Assembly: GCF_000298235.1 (NCBI RefSeq) | Contig: NZ_BAHE01000015.1 | Coordinates: 62,001 to 126,000, forward strand | Length of the DNA stretch: 64,000 nt | Reading direction: 5' to 3' | DNA from: Gordonia namibiensis NBRC 108229 | Lineage (GTDB): Bacteria > Actinomycetota > Actinomycetes > Mycobacteriales > Mycobacteriaceae | Part shown: positions 20,939 through 29,147 of the stretch, piece by piece | How positions within the stretch are numbered: the first letter of the stretch is position 1 | Layout: each line of letters begins with the position of its first letter | Made by a program: the position numbers and the translations under genes | Notes under the pieces: model-generated | Databases searched by the model: none | Told to the model about the DNA's origin: nothing | What the model saw: the letters and a program-made list of their open reading frames with translations, nothing else

Positions 20939-22312
20939 GTGCCCACCACGCCCGCCGATCTGGCCGCCTGTCCGACACGCGGCGAACGTGCCGACCCGTT
21001 GGCGTTACTCGCCGCGCAGGCGCGCAACCGCGTGCCCGAACTCATCCCCGTCCGGCATGCGCGGATGGCGGAAACACCGTTCACCTTCTATCGCGGCGCC
21101 GCCGCGGTCATGGCCGATGATCTGTCCCGGACCCCCGACACCGGCATCATCACCCAGCTGTGCGGGGACGCCCACCTCAGCAACCTCGGCCTGTTCTTCA
21201 GCCCGGAGCGTCGAATGGTGTTCGACCTCAACGACTTCGACGAGACCCACATCGGGCCCTTCGAATGGGACGTGAAACGACTGGCCGCGAGTTTCGCGAT
21301 CGCGGGTCGCAACAACGGGTTCGACGACAAGACCAACCGCAAGATCGCCAAGACGGTGGCGAAGGCCTACCGCCGGACCATCAGACGCAGTGTCTCGATG
21401 ACGACGCTCGAGTGCTGGTACGCCGGAATCGATGTCGAGTCCATGCTCGCGGATCTGGGCGATCGCCTGGACACCTCGATGACCGCACGGACGCAGAAGG
21501 CGTTGCGCAAGGCCCGGCACCGGAACAGCGCGCAGGCTCTGGCCAAACTCTGCGAGATCGACCCGGAGGGCAACGCGCGCATCCGCAGTGACCCTCCGCT
21601 GCTGGTCCCGCTGACCGAACGCTTCACCGACGAGGACGCCGCCGTGGTCGAGGAGCGGGTCCGGGAGCGGGTCGACAGTTACCGGGCGACACTGCCGTTG
21701 CACGTGCAGACCCTGCTCGCGCAGTTCTCCCTCGTCGACATCGCGTTCAAGGTCGTCGGTGTGGGCAGTGTCGGGACCCGCGCGTGGATCGTGCTGATGA
21801 TGGGCAGAAGCCTGGAGGACCCGCTCTTCCTCCAGGTCAAGGAAGCGCAGCGGTCGGTCCTGGCCGACCATGTGCCGTCGTCGGGTTTCGACAACCAGGG
21901 ACAACGCGTCGTCGAGGGGCAGCGGCTGTTGCAGGCGGCCAGCGACCTCTTCCTCGGCTGGTCGACGGGACTCGACGAGAACGGGGATCGCCGTGACTTC
22001 TACGTGCGTCAGCTCCGCGACGGCAAGGGGTCGGTCGTCGTCGAGGCGCTCGAACCCGAGGGGATGAAACTCTATGCGCGCCTGTGTGGGATGGCTCTCG
22101 GCCAGGCCCACGCCCGCACGTCGACACGGTTCGACATCGCGCGATATCTGTCCGAGACAACGGGTTTCGCCGACGCGATGGCGGACTTCTCGATCAACTA
22201 CGCCGATCTCAACGACGGCGACCATGTCCAGATGACGGCGGCGATCAACCGTGGTGAGCTGAGTGTGTACGACCTCGCCGCAGAGGATGAGAAGGCGAAG
22301 GGAAAGGGTTGA
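20939..22312 (+). CDS. DUF2252 family protein
   Basis: A 457-residue cytoplasmic protein. The conserved block starts with RHARMAETPFTFYRGAAAVMADDL, then QLCGDAHLSNLGLFFSPERRMVFDLNDFDETHIGPFEWDVKRLAASFAIA, which resembles the phosphotransferase/kinase-like His-Asn and Asp motifs of aminoglycoside phosphotransferase relatives. The function of DUF2252 is unknown. AGGGAGGAG five bases upstream firmly fixes the GTG at 20939. It follows the exported gene by 65 bp and precedes an M20 peptidase by 69 bp, perhaps one transcript. Confidence 0.9.
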   Translation: MPTTPADLAACPTRGERADPLALLAAQARNRVPELIPVRHARMAETPFTFYRGAAAVMADDLSRTPDTGIITQLCGDAHLSNLGLFFSPERRMVFDLNDFDETHIGPFEWDVKRLAASFAIAGRNNGFDDKTNRKIAKTVAKAYRRTIRRSVSMTTLECWYAGIDVESMLADLGDRLDTSMTARTQKALRKARHRNSAQALAKLCEIDPEGNARIRSDPPLLVPLTERFTDEDAAVVEERVRERVDSYRATLPLHVQTLLAQFSLVDIAFKVVGVGSVGTRAWIVLMMGRSLEDPLFLQVKEAQRSVLADHVPSSGFDNQGQRVVEGQRLLQAASDLFLGWSTGLDENGDRRDFYVRQLRDGKGSVVVEALEPEGMKLYARLCGMALGQAHARTSTRFDIARYLSETTGFADAMADFSINYADLNDGDHVQMTAAINRGELSVYDLAAEDEKAKGKG

Positions 22313-22381
22313 CCCGGCCCCGGCTGTGGTACACAGGCCGCAGGGCGAACCGACAGTCGAAGCCGACAGGGAGACGTGTGC

Positions 22382-23770
22382 ATGGACGATGCGACATTGC
22401 GGGATCGGGTGCGGGAGTTGATGCCTCGCGCGAAATCGGATCTGGCGGAGATGGTTCGGTTCCGGTCGGTCCACGACCCGCAGCAGTTCCCGCCGGAGGA
22501 ATGCGACGGCATGGTCGACTGGCTGCTCACGACATTCCGGGAGCTGGGCGTCGACGATGTCGCCGCGCACGTGACCAGTGACGGTTCCAAGGCCGTCACC
22601 GGGCAGATCCCCGGTCCGGAAGGCGCGCCGACGGTCCTGTTGTATTTCCACCACGACGTGCAGCCGCCGCTGGGCGATGACGAATGGGATTCCCCGGTCT
22701 GGGAGCTGACCGAGCGCGACGGCCGCTGGTACGGCCGCGGAGCCGCGGACTGTAAGGGCAACATCGCCGTTCATCTCACCGCGCTGCGTGCGCTCGCCGG
22801 CGACCTCGGCGTCACCGTGAAGATCATCGGCGAGGGCTCGGAGGAGCAGGGGACCGGTGGACTCGAGCACTTCGCGGTCGAGAACCCCGACCTCCTGCGC
22901 GCCGACGCCATCCTGATCGCCGACTCCGGTAACTTCGCCGTCGGCAAACCGAGCCTCACCACGACGCTGCGTGGCATCGCCAACATCGACGTCTCGGTCG
23001 AGACCCTGGAATCGGCAATGCATTCCGGAATGTTCGGCGGAGCTGCGCCCGACGCGCTCGCCGCCCTCATCGCGATGTTGGCCACGCTGCGTGACGAACA
23101 CGGCAACACCACCATCACCGGTCTCGACGCCGACGCCGAGTGGCCCGGCGTGTCCTATCCGCCCGAACAGTTCCGTTCGGATGCAACGGTTCTCGACGGC
23201 GTCGAACTCGTGGGGTCCGGGTCGGTGTCAGACATGGTGTGGGCGCGGCCCGCGGCGACGGTGCTCGGCATCGACTGCCCGCCGGTGGTCGGGTCCTCCG
23301 CAGCCGTCCAGCCGCGGGCCCGGGCGCGCATCAATCTGCGGGTGCCACCGGGAATGGACCCGACCTACGCTCAGGACGCGCTCATCGAACATCTCACCGC
23401 GGTCACCCCGTGGAATGCGCGGGTGTCCTTCGAACGCGAGGCGGTGGGTTCGCCGTTCGTCGGCTCCACCGCCGGGCCGGCCTACGAGGCGCTCACCGAC
23501 GCGCTGGCGACCGCCTACGGCAGCGAGGTGCTGATCCAGGGGCAGGGCGGGTCGATCCCGCTCTGCAACGTCCTGCAGAGCACCTTCCCGGACGCCGAGA
23601 TCATGCTGTTCGGTGTCGAGGAACCGCAGTGTCTGATCCATGCGCCGAACGAGAGCGTCGACCCGACGGAGATCGAGCGGATCGCGCTCGCCGAGGCTCT
23701 CTTCCTGCGTGATTACGCGTCCCGCGCGGCGGAGGCGCCGAAGTCGGCCGCCACCACTGGAGAGGTCTAG
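22382..23770 (+). CDS. M20-family dipeptidase / zinc peptidase
   Basis: A 462-residue M20 metallopeptidase. The zinc-site segments are visible: YFHHDVQPP (His and Asp ligands), GRGAADCKGNIAVHL (the bridging Asp) and GEGSEEQGTGGLEHF (catalytic Glu pair). The dimerisation lid occupies roughly residues 190-320, and the C-terminal CLIHAPNESVD supplies the last His ligand. It probably cleaves dipeptides or acyl-amino acids in the cytoplasm. AGGGAGA seven bases upstream supports the ATG at 22382. It overlaps the convergent acyl-CoA dehydrogenase-like gene at a shared CTAG. Confidence 0.93.
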   Translation: MDDATLRDRVRELMPRAKSDLAEMVRFRSVHDPQQFPPEECDGMVDWLLTTFRELGVDDVAAHVTSDGSKAVTGQIPGPEGAPTVLLYFHHDVQPPLGDDEWDSPVWELTERDGRWYGRGAADCKGNIAVHLTALRALAGDLGVTVKIIGEGSEEQGTGGLEHFAVENPDLLRADAILIADSGNFAVGKPSLTTTLRGIANIDVSVETLESAMHSGMFGGAAPDALAALIAMLATLRDEHGNTTITGLDADAEWPGVSYPPEQFRSDATVLDGVELVGSGSVSDMVWARPAATVLGIDCPPVVGSSAAVQPRARARINLRVPPGMDPTYAQDALIEHLTAVTPWNARVSFEREAVGSPFVGSTAGPAYEALTDALATAYGSEVLIQGQGGSIPLCNVLQSTFPDAEIMLFGVEEPQCLIHAPNESVDPTEIERIALAEALFLRDYASRAAEAPKSAATTGEV

Positions 23771-24828
23771 CGAGAGTCGGGTTCGCCCGCGAACCGTCGT
23801 ACGAGGAGGTCCTTCAGCTCGGGCCGACTCGCCGCGACGAGGATGAACGAGGCCTCCCGAAACAGTCGCTCCGCGTCGCTGCCGTGCAGCAGTGCCTCGC
23901 CGCCGCGTGCTGCGACGAGGGCGGCGACCGCCTCGAGAGCGAGTCGTGCGGCGTCGGCGCGAGCGGCCAACAACGCCGTGGCGTCGTCCATCGCCGAGTC
24001 GAGGGCCATCCGGGCCTCGTCGGCGCGCTCACGGAGACGTCGTGCGGCGGGCGCCCGTCCCGCGACGTCGAGGAGTGCCGTGCAGCGCCGGACGAGTCCG
24101 AACGGCAGCGTGCCGTTGAGGCGGACGCCCACGTTCTGGTTCGCGAAGAACTCGTCGATCGAGACGCGACTGACGACCCGGGCGTCGGGAACCGGGAGGC
24201 CGTCGACCTGCAGTGACACGGTCGACGTCGCCGCCGCGGCGGTCAGCTCGACCGGGGATGCCCGAACGGCAGTGGGCAGCTCGGCGGTGGGGAGGATCGC
24301 GGCGATGACGTCGTCGGTCTCTGTATCGCGGGCGGAGATCTGCAGGAGGTCGACGGTTCCCCAGCCGCTGACGAATGGCGCATGCCCGGTGAAGACCCAG
24401 CCGTCGTCGGTGCGGGTGGCGGTCATCCGGGGCGGGGTCGGGACGACTCCGGCGTAGGCGACCCCCGCACGTAGCCGGCCGGTGACGGTCGGCTCGAGCA
24501 GCTCGTCGCGTAACGATCTGTTCGGCGTTCGGGACAGGGAGATGACGACACCGTGGTGCTGGAGCCAGGTGAACGCGGTCGACAGGCAACCGCTGACCAG
24601 AACCTCCAAGATCTCGGTGACCTCGCCGAACTCGAGCCCAGGTCCGCCGGCCTCGACCGGTGCGGCGATCCCGTAGAGGCCGGCGTCGGCGAGTGCCCGC
24701 CAATGAGATGGGGGTACGACGCCCGTCCGGTCGACCCCGGCGGCAGTGGGGAACAGGACGTCGTCGGCGACCCGAAGGGCCTCTGTGCGCAGGGTGCTCC
24801 GGCGCGCGGCCGGGTCCTGGTTGCTCAC
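23767..24828 (-). CDS. Acyl-CoA dehydrogenase-like flavoprotein
   Basis: A 353-residue protein related to acyl-CoA dehydrogenases. The middle beta domain shows AYAGVVPTPPRMTATRTDDGWVFTGHAPFVSGWGTVDLLQISARD, the flavin-adjacent region. The C-terminal helical domain ends with ARGGEALLHGSDAERLFREASFILVAASRPELKDLLVRRFAG. The usual catalytic Glu cannot be placed, so it may belong to the group of hydroxylase-like or DszC-related members. GTG at 24828 is preferred (TAGGGTGG upstream). It overlaps the M20 gene tail to tail by 4 bp. Confidence 0.85.
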   Translation of the reverse strand: MSNQDPAARRSTLRTEALRVADDVLFPTAAGVDRTGVVPPSHWRALADAGLYGIAAPVEAGGPGLEFGEVTEILEVLVSGCLSTAFTWLQHHGVVISLSRTPNRSLRDELLEPTVTGRLRAGVAYAGVVPTPPRMTATRTDDGWVFTGHAPFVSGWGTVDLLQISARDTETDDVIAAILPTAELPTAVRASPVELTAAAATSTVSLQVDGLPVPDARVVSRVSIDEFFANQNVGVRLNGTLPFGLVRRCTALLDVAGRAPAARRLRERADEARMALDSAMDDATALLAARADAARLALEAVAALVAARGGEALLHGSDAERLFREASFILVAASRPELKDLLVRRFAGEPDSR

Positions 24829-25023
24829 GGGGTCCACCCTACGTCGCAGCAGACGTGGACGTATGACCCACTCCCTGAGCGAAGTGGATAGGGAAAGTCC
24901 GCGTCCCGCAGCACAATCCCGTGACGAAGACCCATCGATTTGGGACCAAAGGCCCAAGACCGGGGGCCGACCCGTCGGTAACCTCTGATGTGGGTCGGAG
25001 GAGACTCTCGTGAAAGGAATCAG

Positions 25024-25479
25024 GTGGGCGCAGGTCCCAATGGTGGTGACGGGCAAGTGATGAGCATTGCGCCGGAACGTGTTTCGCACAGCGAACAGGT
25101 TTCTCGTGGCGGAGTGTCCGACTTGCGTACCAGTGAGCGGTATCTACGCGCCGCGGTCACCGACCTCATCGAGCGTAATTTCCGCGACCCCGATTTCAGT
25201 GTCGAGGTCGTGGCACGGCACCTTCACGTGAGTCGCCGGCACCTCTACCGTGTTCTCGCCGGTAGTCCGACGTCGCTGGCCGAGATGATCGCCGACCGCC
25301 GTCTCGAGTGGGCCCGACGCCTGTTGACGGGGCCGGGAAACCTGAAACTCGAAGCGGTGGCCCATGCTTCGGGCTTCGCCTCCACGGCGACGATGCGCAA
25401 CCGCTTCCGCGCCAAGTACGGGCTCACCCCCGACGAATTCCGGCGGGCCGCAATGGCGGCCGACGCAGAGGCCAGTTGA
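25024..25479 (+). CDS. Small AraC-type HTH regulator
   Basis: A 151-residue protein consisting almost only of the AraC DNA-binding domain: two HTH motifs, VEVVARHLHVSRRHLYRVLAG and LEAVAHASGFASTATMRNRFRAKYGLTPDEFRR. There is no ligand or oligomerisation domain, so it may act constitutively or with a partner. The GTG at 25024 follows AAAGGA; the ATG at 25060 is an alternative. A near-perfect terminator follows directly. Confidence 0.85.
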   Translation: MGAGPNGGDGQVMSIAPERVSHSEQVSRGGVSDLRTSERYLRAAVTDLIERNFRDPDFSVEVVARHLHVSRRHLYRVLAGSPTSLAEMIADRRLEWARRLLTGPGNLKLEAVAHASGFASTATMRNRFRAKYGLTPDEFRRAAMAADAEAS

Positions 25480-25483
25480 ACCA

Positions 25484-25518
25484 TTTCGGCGCAAGCACTT
25501 TGAGTGCTTGCGCCGAAA
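25484..25518 (+). terminator. Perfect hairpin terminator after the AraC gene
   Basis: A perfect 16-bp stem (TTTCGGCGCAAGCACT with its complement) and 3-nt loop are followed by TTCTTGTT. It starts 4 nt after the stop. The convergent lipocalin gene ends 44 nt further on. Confidence 0.9.
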
Positions 25519-25561
25519 TTCTTGTTCGTTCAGTGCCGCATGGCGGCCGCAGGTCGGACCG

Positions 25562-26176
25562 TCACAGGGTGCACAGCGGCGAGTAATCGCTGCGTCCACC
25601 GGTCGTCGGTGAGACGAGGAACGTGCACGGGTTGAAACCGACCTTCTCGATCTCCTTGGTCAGGCGACGCAACTCGGCGTCGGAGACCACCTTGTCGCGG
25701 GAGAGCAGAAATCCCGATGCGCGACTCGGATCGCCGACGATCGAGTACTTGTAGGGGCCGTCCGGGTTCTCGCCGTCCTCGATGTGGGCGATGATGTAGT
25801 TCGGTGCCCCGTTGGGGTTGATGCTCGCCGGTGTCTGCGGGAACCGCACACTGAGCTGGGCGTTCGACTTCGCGTCGACGACGGTGGCGCGGCCGAGCAC
25901 GCCGCCCTTCATGCCGGTGGGTCCGGTGCACTGGTTGTCGACGCCGATGGTCTTCTCGTCGATCCGGGTGTAGAAGGCGCTGGTGTCCTTGGCGCAGGTC
26001 ACTCCCCAGAACGACGGCACGGTGGCGAGCTGCCACCATTTGCCGAGGTAGCGGTCGACGTCGACCTTCTCCACCGGGGCGAGCGGCGCGGCCTGCGCCG
26101 AACCGGTTCCGATGACGAAACCGAGTCCGACGACGATGCCGGCCACGAGGGCTGCGAGGGTGCGTGTGACGCGCAT
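25562..26176 (-). CDS. Secreted lipocalin (Blc-like)
   Basis: A 204-residue exported protein. Residues 1-30 form a signal peptide (LAALVAGIVVGLGFVIGTGSAQA). The lipocalin signature VDVDRYLGKWWQLATVPSFW (GXW motif) starts at residue about 38. Two cysteines in the body and a Cys near the C-terminus (NPCTFLVS and PLCTL) probably form disulfides, as in bacterial lipocalins. It should bind a hydrophobic ligand outside the membrane. AAAGGA-type ribosome site precedes the ATG. Confidence 0.9.
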   Translation of the reverse strand: MRVTRTLAALVAGIVVGLGFVIGTGSAQAAPLAPVEKVDVDRYLGKWWQLATVPSFWGVTCAKDTSAFYTRIDEKTIGVDNQCTGPTGMKGGVLGRATVVDAKSNAQLSVRFPQTPASINPNGAPNYIIAHIEDGENPDGPYKYSIVGDPSRASGFLLSRDKVVSDAELRRLTKEIEKVGFNPCTFLVSPTTGGRSDYSPLCTL

Positions 26177-26317
26177 GGTTTTCCTTTCGTGGCCCGATCA
26201 TCTCCGTCGAGCCCCAATGGGCTGTCGAGAAGGGTTCGGACCACGGCGGGTCACGGATGGGTCGTGGGCACCCTGCAGGCCTCGTCGGCCGGCATCGACG
26301 CTGGTGGAGCGGGGAGA

Positions 26318-26743
26318 TTACAGGTTGTAGGCGTTGTTCGGGTTCCAGGTGGAGACCGCCCAGATGACGATGAGGTCGAGGACGATGATCAGGATGGCCC
26401 ACGCCGGGTAGTAGGGCAGCCACAGGAACTGGGCGATGATCGACAGCGAGGCGATCACGATGGCCGCGATGCGTGCCCAGTCGGCGCCGACCGCGAGACC
26501 ACCGGCGATGAGGATGCCGGCGATGCCGAGGATCAGGTGGATCCAACCCCACGCGGTGAGGTCGAACTCGAAGACATAGTTGCGGCCGACGACGAACAGT
26601 TCGTCGTTGGCAATCGCCGAGATGCCCTGGAAGACCGAGACCAGGCCGGCGACGAACAGCAGCGCGGCGGCGACGATCGAGATCCCGAAGGCGAAGCCCT
26701 GCTTGGCGGACGAGTTCGCCTGCTGATCGGGGGAGGCGCTCAT
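26318..26743 (-). CDS. Small four-helix membrane protein, DUF7144-like
   Basis: A 141-residue integral membrane protein with four helices (ISIVAAALLFVAGLVSVFQGISAI, WGWIHLILGIAGILIAGGLAVG, ARIAAIVIASLSIIAQFLWLPYYPAW, ILIIVLDLIVIWAV). The pattern of a short loop before GWIHLILG and LPYYPAWA matches actinobacterial DUF7144 proteins. Function unknown. The ATG at 26743 has AAAGGA upstream. Same direction as the lipocalin gene, 141 bp away. Confidence 0.85.
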   Translation of the reverse strand: MSASPDQQANSSAKQGFAFGISIVAAALLFVAGLVSVFQGISAIANDELFVVGRNYVFEFDLTAWGWIHLILGIAGILIAGGLAVGADWARIAAIVIASLSIIAQFLWLPYYPAWAILIIVLDLIVIWAVSTWNPNNAYNL

Positions 26744-26943
26744 GATGGCGTCCTTTCGTGTTGGTGAACACCGACGCCCAGAGATCCTGAACGACGGCGC
26801 GGGGGCGTTGTTGCGGGTGGACCTTAACCAAGAATGGGACGTCCGACCCGCATCCCACAGCGTTTCGCTCACTTCGGGCACATCTTTGACCAGGCGATTT
26901 AGTACTCGGCGGAGGTCCGGTATAAGCTATCGCAGGCTACACA

Positions 26944-27017
<74 letters not shown>

Positions 27018-27071
27018 CAGAGATCGACCACGGTCGGTCAACAAGATGTGTTGGTTGAGACACAGCAGTGA

Positions 27072-27104
27072 GACCCCGGTCCGCAGAGATGCGGCCGGGG
27101 TTTC
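27072..27104 (+). terminator. Terminator after tRNA-Pro
   Basis: ACCCCGG...CCGGGGT with an inner TCCGC/GCGG extension makes a GC-rich hairpin followed by TTTCCTCGTTT, 55 nt after the tRNA. Confidence 0.65.
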
Positions 27105-27120
27105 CTCGTTTCCGGGTCTT

Positions 27121-27312
27121 TCAGGCGTCCTGTTCGGAGGACGTGCGCCCCGCGATATGGGCGAGGATCGCCGGGTCGTCGGTGACGAATCGGTCGACCT
27201 CTTCACCGCCGTCGCAGCGCAACAGGCTCACCGTCACGCTCTCCGCGCCGCGGTGGACGACCCGCCAGCCGGCCCCGGAGTCCTCCCAGCGCCGCAGGTC
27301 GTCGAGGGTCAC
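27121..27312 (-). CDS. Small conserved actinobacterial protein (63 residues)
   Basis: A short gene with a GTG at 27312, 11 bp after the stop of the HAD dehalogenase gene and AAGGG seven bases upstream. It reads VTLDDLRRWEDSGAGWRVV, then SVTVSLLRCDGGEEVDRFVTDDPAILAHI. The pattern of a Trp-rich start and a C-x-GEE-x-DR core is that of a small uncharacterised actinobacterial family I recognise from related genomes, without known function. Operon with the upstream HAD gene is likely. Confidence 0.7.
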   Translation of the reverse strand: MTLDDLRRWEDSGAGWRVVHRGAESVTVSLLRCDGGEEVDRFVTDDPAILAHIAGRTSSEQDA

Positions 27313-27323
27313 GCGGTGGCCCT

Positions 27324-28019
27324 TCAGCAACCCAGCTGCCGGGCGAGGTCCAGCAGATCCGGTGCGTGGAAGTCGTTGTCGGGTGACCCGGAATCGTCCT
27401 TGGGCTCGCCGCCCCACTCGTCCGGGCGCTCGATGAATGCGGTGCGCAGGCCGAAGGAGCGTGCGGCATCGAGGTCGGCCTGGTGTGTCGCGACCATCAT
27501 CACCTCGTCCGGCTCCACCTCGAGGAGTTCGGCCAGGCCGCAGTAGGTCTCGCGTGCAGGCTTGTAGTGCCGCCAGAGGTCGGAGCCGCCGATGACATCC
27601 CAGGCGAAGTCGTTGTGCCGGGCCATGTCGGTCAGCAGCGCCACGGTGCCGTTGCTGAGCGCGCACACGATGAAGTCCCGCTTGAGTCGTCGAATCCCTT
27701 CCGCGGCATCGGGCCAACCGGGGATGGCACGCCACGCTCGTACGAGCGCGCGGCTCTGATCGGCGTCCAGAGCCACATCGAAGACCGCCGCGACCTCGTG
27801 GAGGGTCTCGGTCTGCAGATCGTCCAGACGGCGCCAGGGGAGCTCTCCGGCCTCGACGCGCGCGAGGATCGGTGAGTAGCGACTGCGCCACTCGCGGGCG
27901 AAGGCGGCGGCGTCGACGTCGGGCACGGTGCGTGCGACGGCACCGGCGATGCCGGTGAACCAGTCGGTGACCGTCCCGAAGGTGTCGAACGCCAGGACCT
28001 TCACCCCGAGGGAGTTCAC
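27324..28019 (-). CDS. HAD-superfamily hydrolase, haloacid dehalogenase type II
   Basis: A 231-residue HAD hydrolase. Motif I LAFDTFGTVTDW gives the nucleophilic Asp, motif II is CALSNGTV, motif III the Lys in HYKPARETY, and motif IV VATHQADLDAARSFGLRTAFI. The mix of motif IV (HQADLDAA) and the Asp-x-x-Gly-Thr-Val start fits L-2-haloacid dehalogenases. It would act on 2-haloacids or a phosphorylated metabolite. GTG at 28019 is the likely start; ribosome site weak. Confidence 0.88.
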   Translation of the reverse strand: MNSLGVKVLAFDTFGTVTDWFTGIAGAVARTVPDVDAAAFAREWRSRYSPILARVEAGELPWRRLDDLQTETLHEVAAVFDVALDADQSRALVRAWRAIPGWPDAAEGIRRLKRDFIVCALSNGTVALLTDMARHNDFAWDVIGGSDLWRHYKPARETYCGLAELLEVEPDEVMMVATHQADLDAARSFGLRTAFIERPDEWGGEPKDDSGSPDNDFHAPDLLDLARQLGC

Positions 28020-28053
28020 GAGCCGGTGTGCTCCCGACGTGTTCGGTTGCCCG

Positions 28054-29049
28054 TCACAGGGTCTCGCGGGCCAGCTGCGGCAGCGACTGGTCGGCGTCGT
28101 AGTCGGCGTCGCCGTGTGAGACCGGGGTGAGGGTCAGCAGGCTGGCCTCCGGCCGGCAGCAGAAGCGTGCGGGCGCGTATGGGGAGGTGCCCAGTCCGGC
28201 ACTGACGTGCAGCTTCATCGACGAACCCCAGTTCGACGGCCCCTTCACCCGAGAGCGGTCGATGTGGCAGTTGGTGACGAGGGCACCGAAGAACGGCAGG
28301 CACAGCTGCCCGCCGTGGGTGTGGCCGGCCATCACCAGGTCGTAGCCGTCGGCGGCGAAGCGGTCGAGGACCCGCGGTTCGGGCGAATGCGTGAGCCCCA
28401 GGCGCAGGTGTGCGAGGGGATTGGGGCGCCCGGCGATGGTCTCGTAGCGATCCCGCTCGATGTGCGGGTCGTCGACGCCGGATGCGACCACGCGGACGCC
28501 GCTGACCTCGAGCTCACGCACGGTGTGCGTGGCGTCCAGCCAGCCGCGTTCGGTGAACGCCGCCCGGAGGTCCTGCCAGGGGAGCGGTTCACCGTGCGTC
28601 CGCTGATGGTCCTTCTTGAAGTACTTCAGCGGGTTCTTCGGCTTGGGTCCGAAGTAGTCGTTGGAGCCGAAGACGAACAGGCCCGGCCGTGACAGGAGTC
28701 CGCCGAGGGACTGGATCACGGCAGGCACCGCCTGCGGGTGCGCGAGGTTGTCGCCGGTGTTGACCACCAGGTCGGGTTCGAGGGCCTCGAGCTCGGAGAT
28801 CCACGCCTGCTTGAGCCGCTGGTTGGGCATCATGTGCAGGTCGCTGATGTGCAGGACCCGCAGGGGAGAGGCGCCGGGTTCAAGGACCGACAGCGTCGTG
28901 TGGCGCAGGGCGAAGGCGTTGCGCTCGATGACGGTCGAGTAGACGAGACCGGCGGCGGCCAGCCCCGCGGCACCGACGAGTGCGCGCGAACCGACCCCGG
29001 AACCGGACGAACCGAGGCGTGAGCGGAAGTCGAGTTCGGAGTGCTGCAT
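28054..29049 (-). CDS. Membrane-anchored metallophosphoesterase
   Basis: A 331-residue calcineurin-like phosphoesterase. An N-terminal hydrophobic segment (ALVGAAGLAAAGLVYSTVI) anchors it. Metal-binding motifs are ISDLHM, VVNTGDN, FGSNDYF (the GNHD equivalent) and MAGHTHGGQL. The order with ponA2 and whiB4 is that of Rv3683-Rv3682-Rv3681c. The substrate is probably a phospholipid or undecaprenyl-type phosphate at the envelope (inference). The ATG at 29049 is preferred over an upstream start. Confidence 0.93.
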   Translation of the reverse strand: MQHSELDFRSRLGSSGSGVGSRALVGAAGLAAAGLVYSTVIERNAFALRHTTLSVLEPGASPLRVLHISDLHMMPNQRLKQAWISELEALEPDLVVNTGDNLAHPQAVPAVIQSLGGLLSRPGLFVFGSNDYFGPKPKNPLKYFKKDHQRTHGEPLPWQDLRAAFTERGWLDATHTVRELEVSGVRVVASGVDDPHIERDRYETIAGRPNPLAHLRLGLTHSPEPRVLDRFAADGYDLVMAGHTHGGQLCLPFFGALVTNCHIDRSRVKGPSNWGSSMKLHVSAGLGTSPYAPARFCCRPEASLLTLTPVSHGDADYDADQSLPQLARETL

Positions 29050-29147
29050 CTGTTCAGAATACGCACCTCCGAGCGCATGCCCACCCCCCTTCGGTGGGCC
29101 GCACGGACGACCCACCGTCTGCAAGCAGAGGTGCTCCGGCCGGTGAC

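Noticed and set aside
24866..24890. A single degenerate copy of the tandem repeat (CTCCCTGAGCGAAG).
   Set aside because: The match is short and imperfect; chance similarity in GC-rich DNA cannot be excluded.
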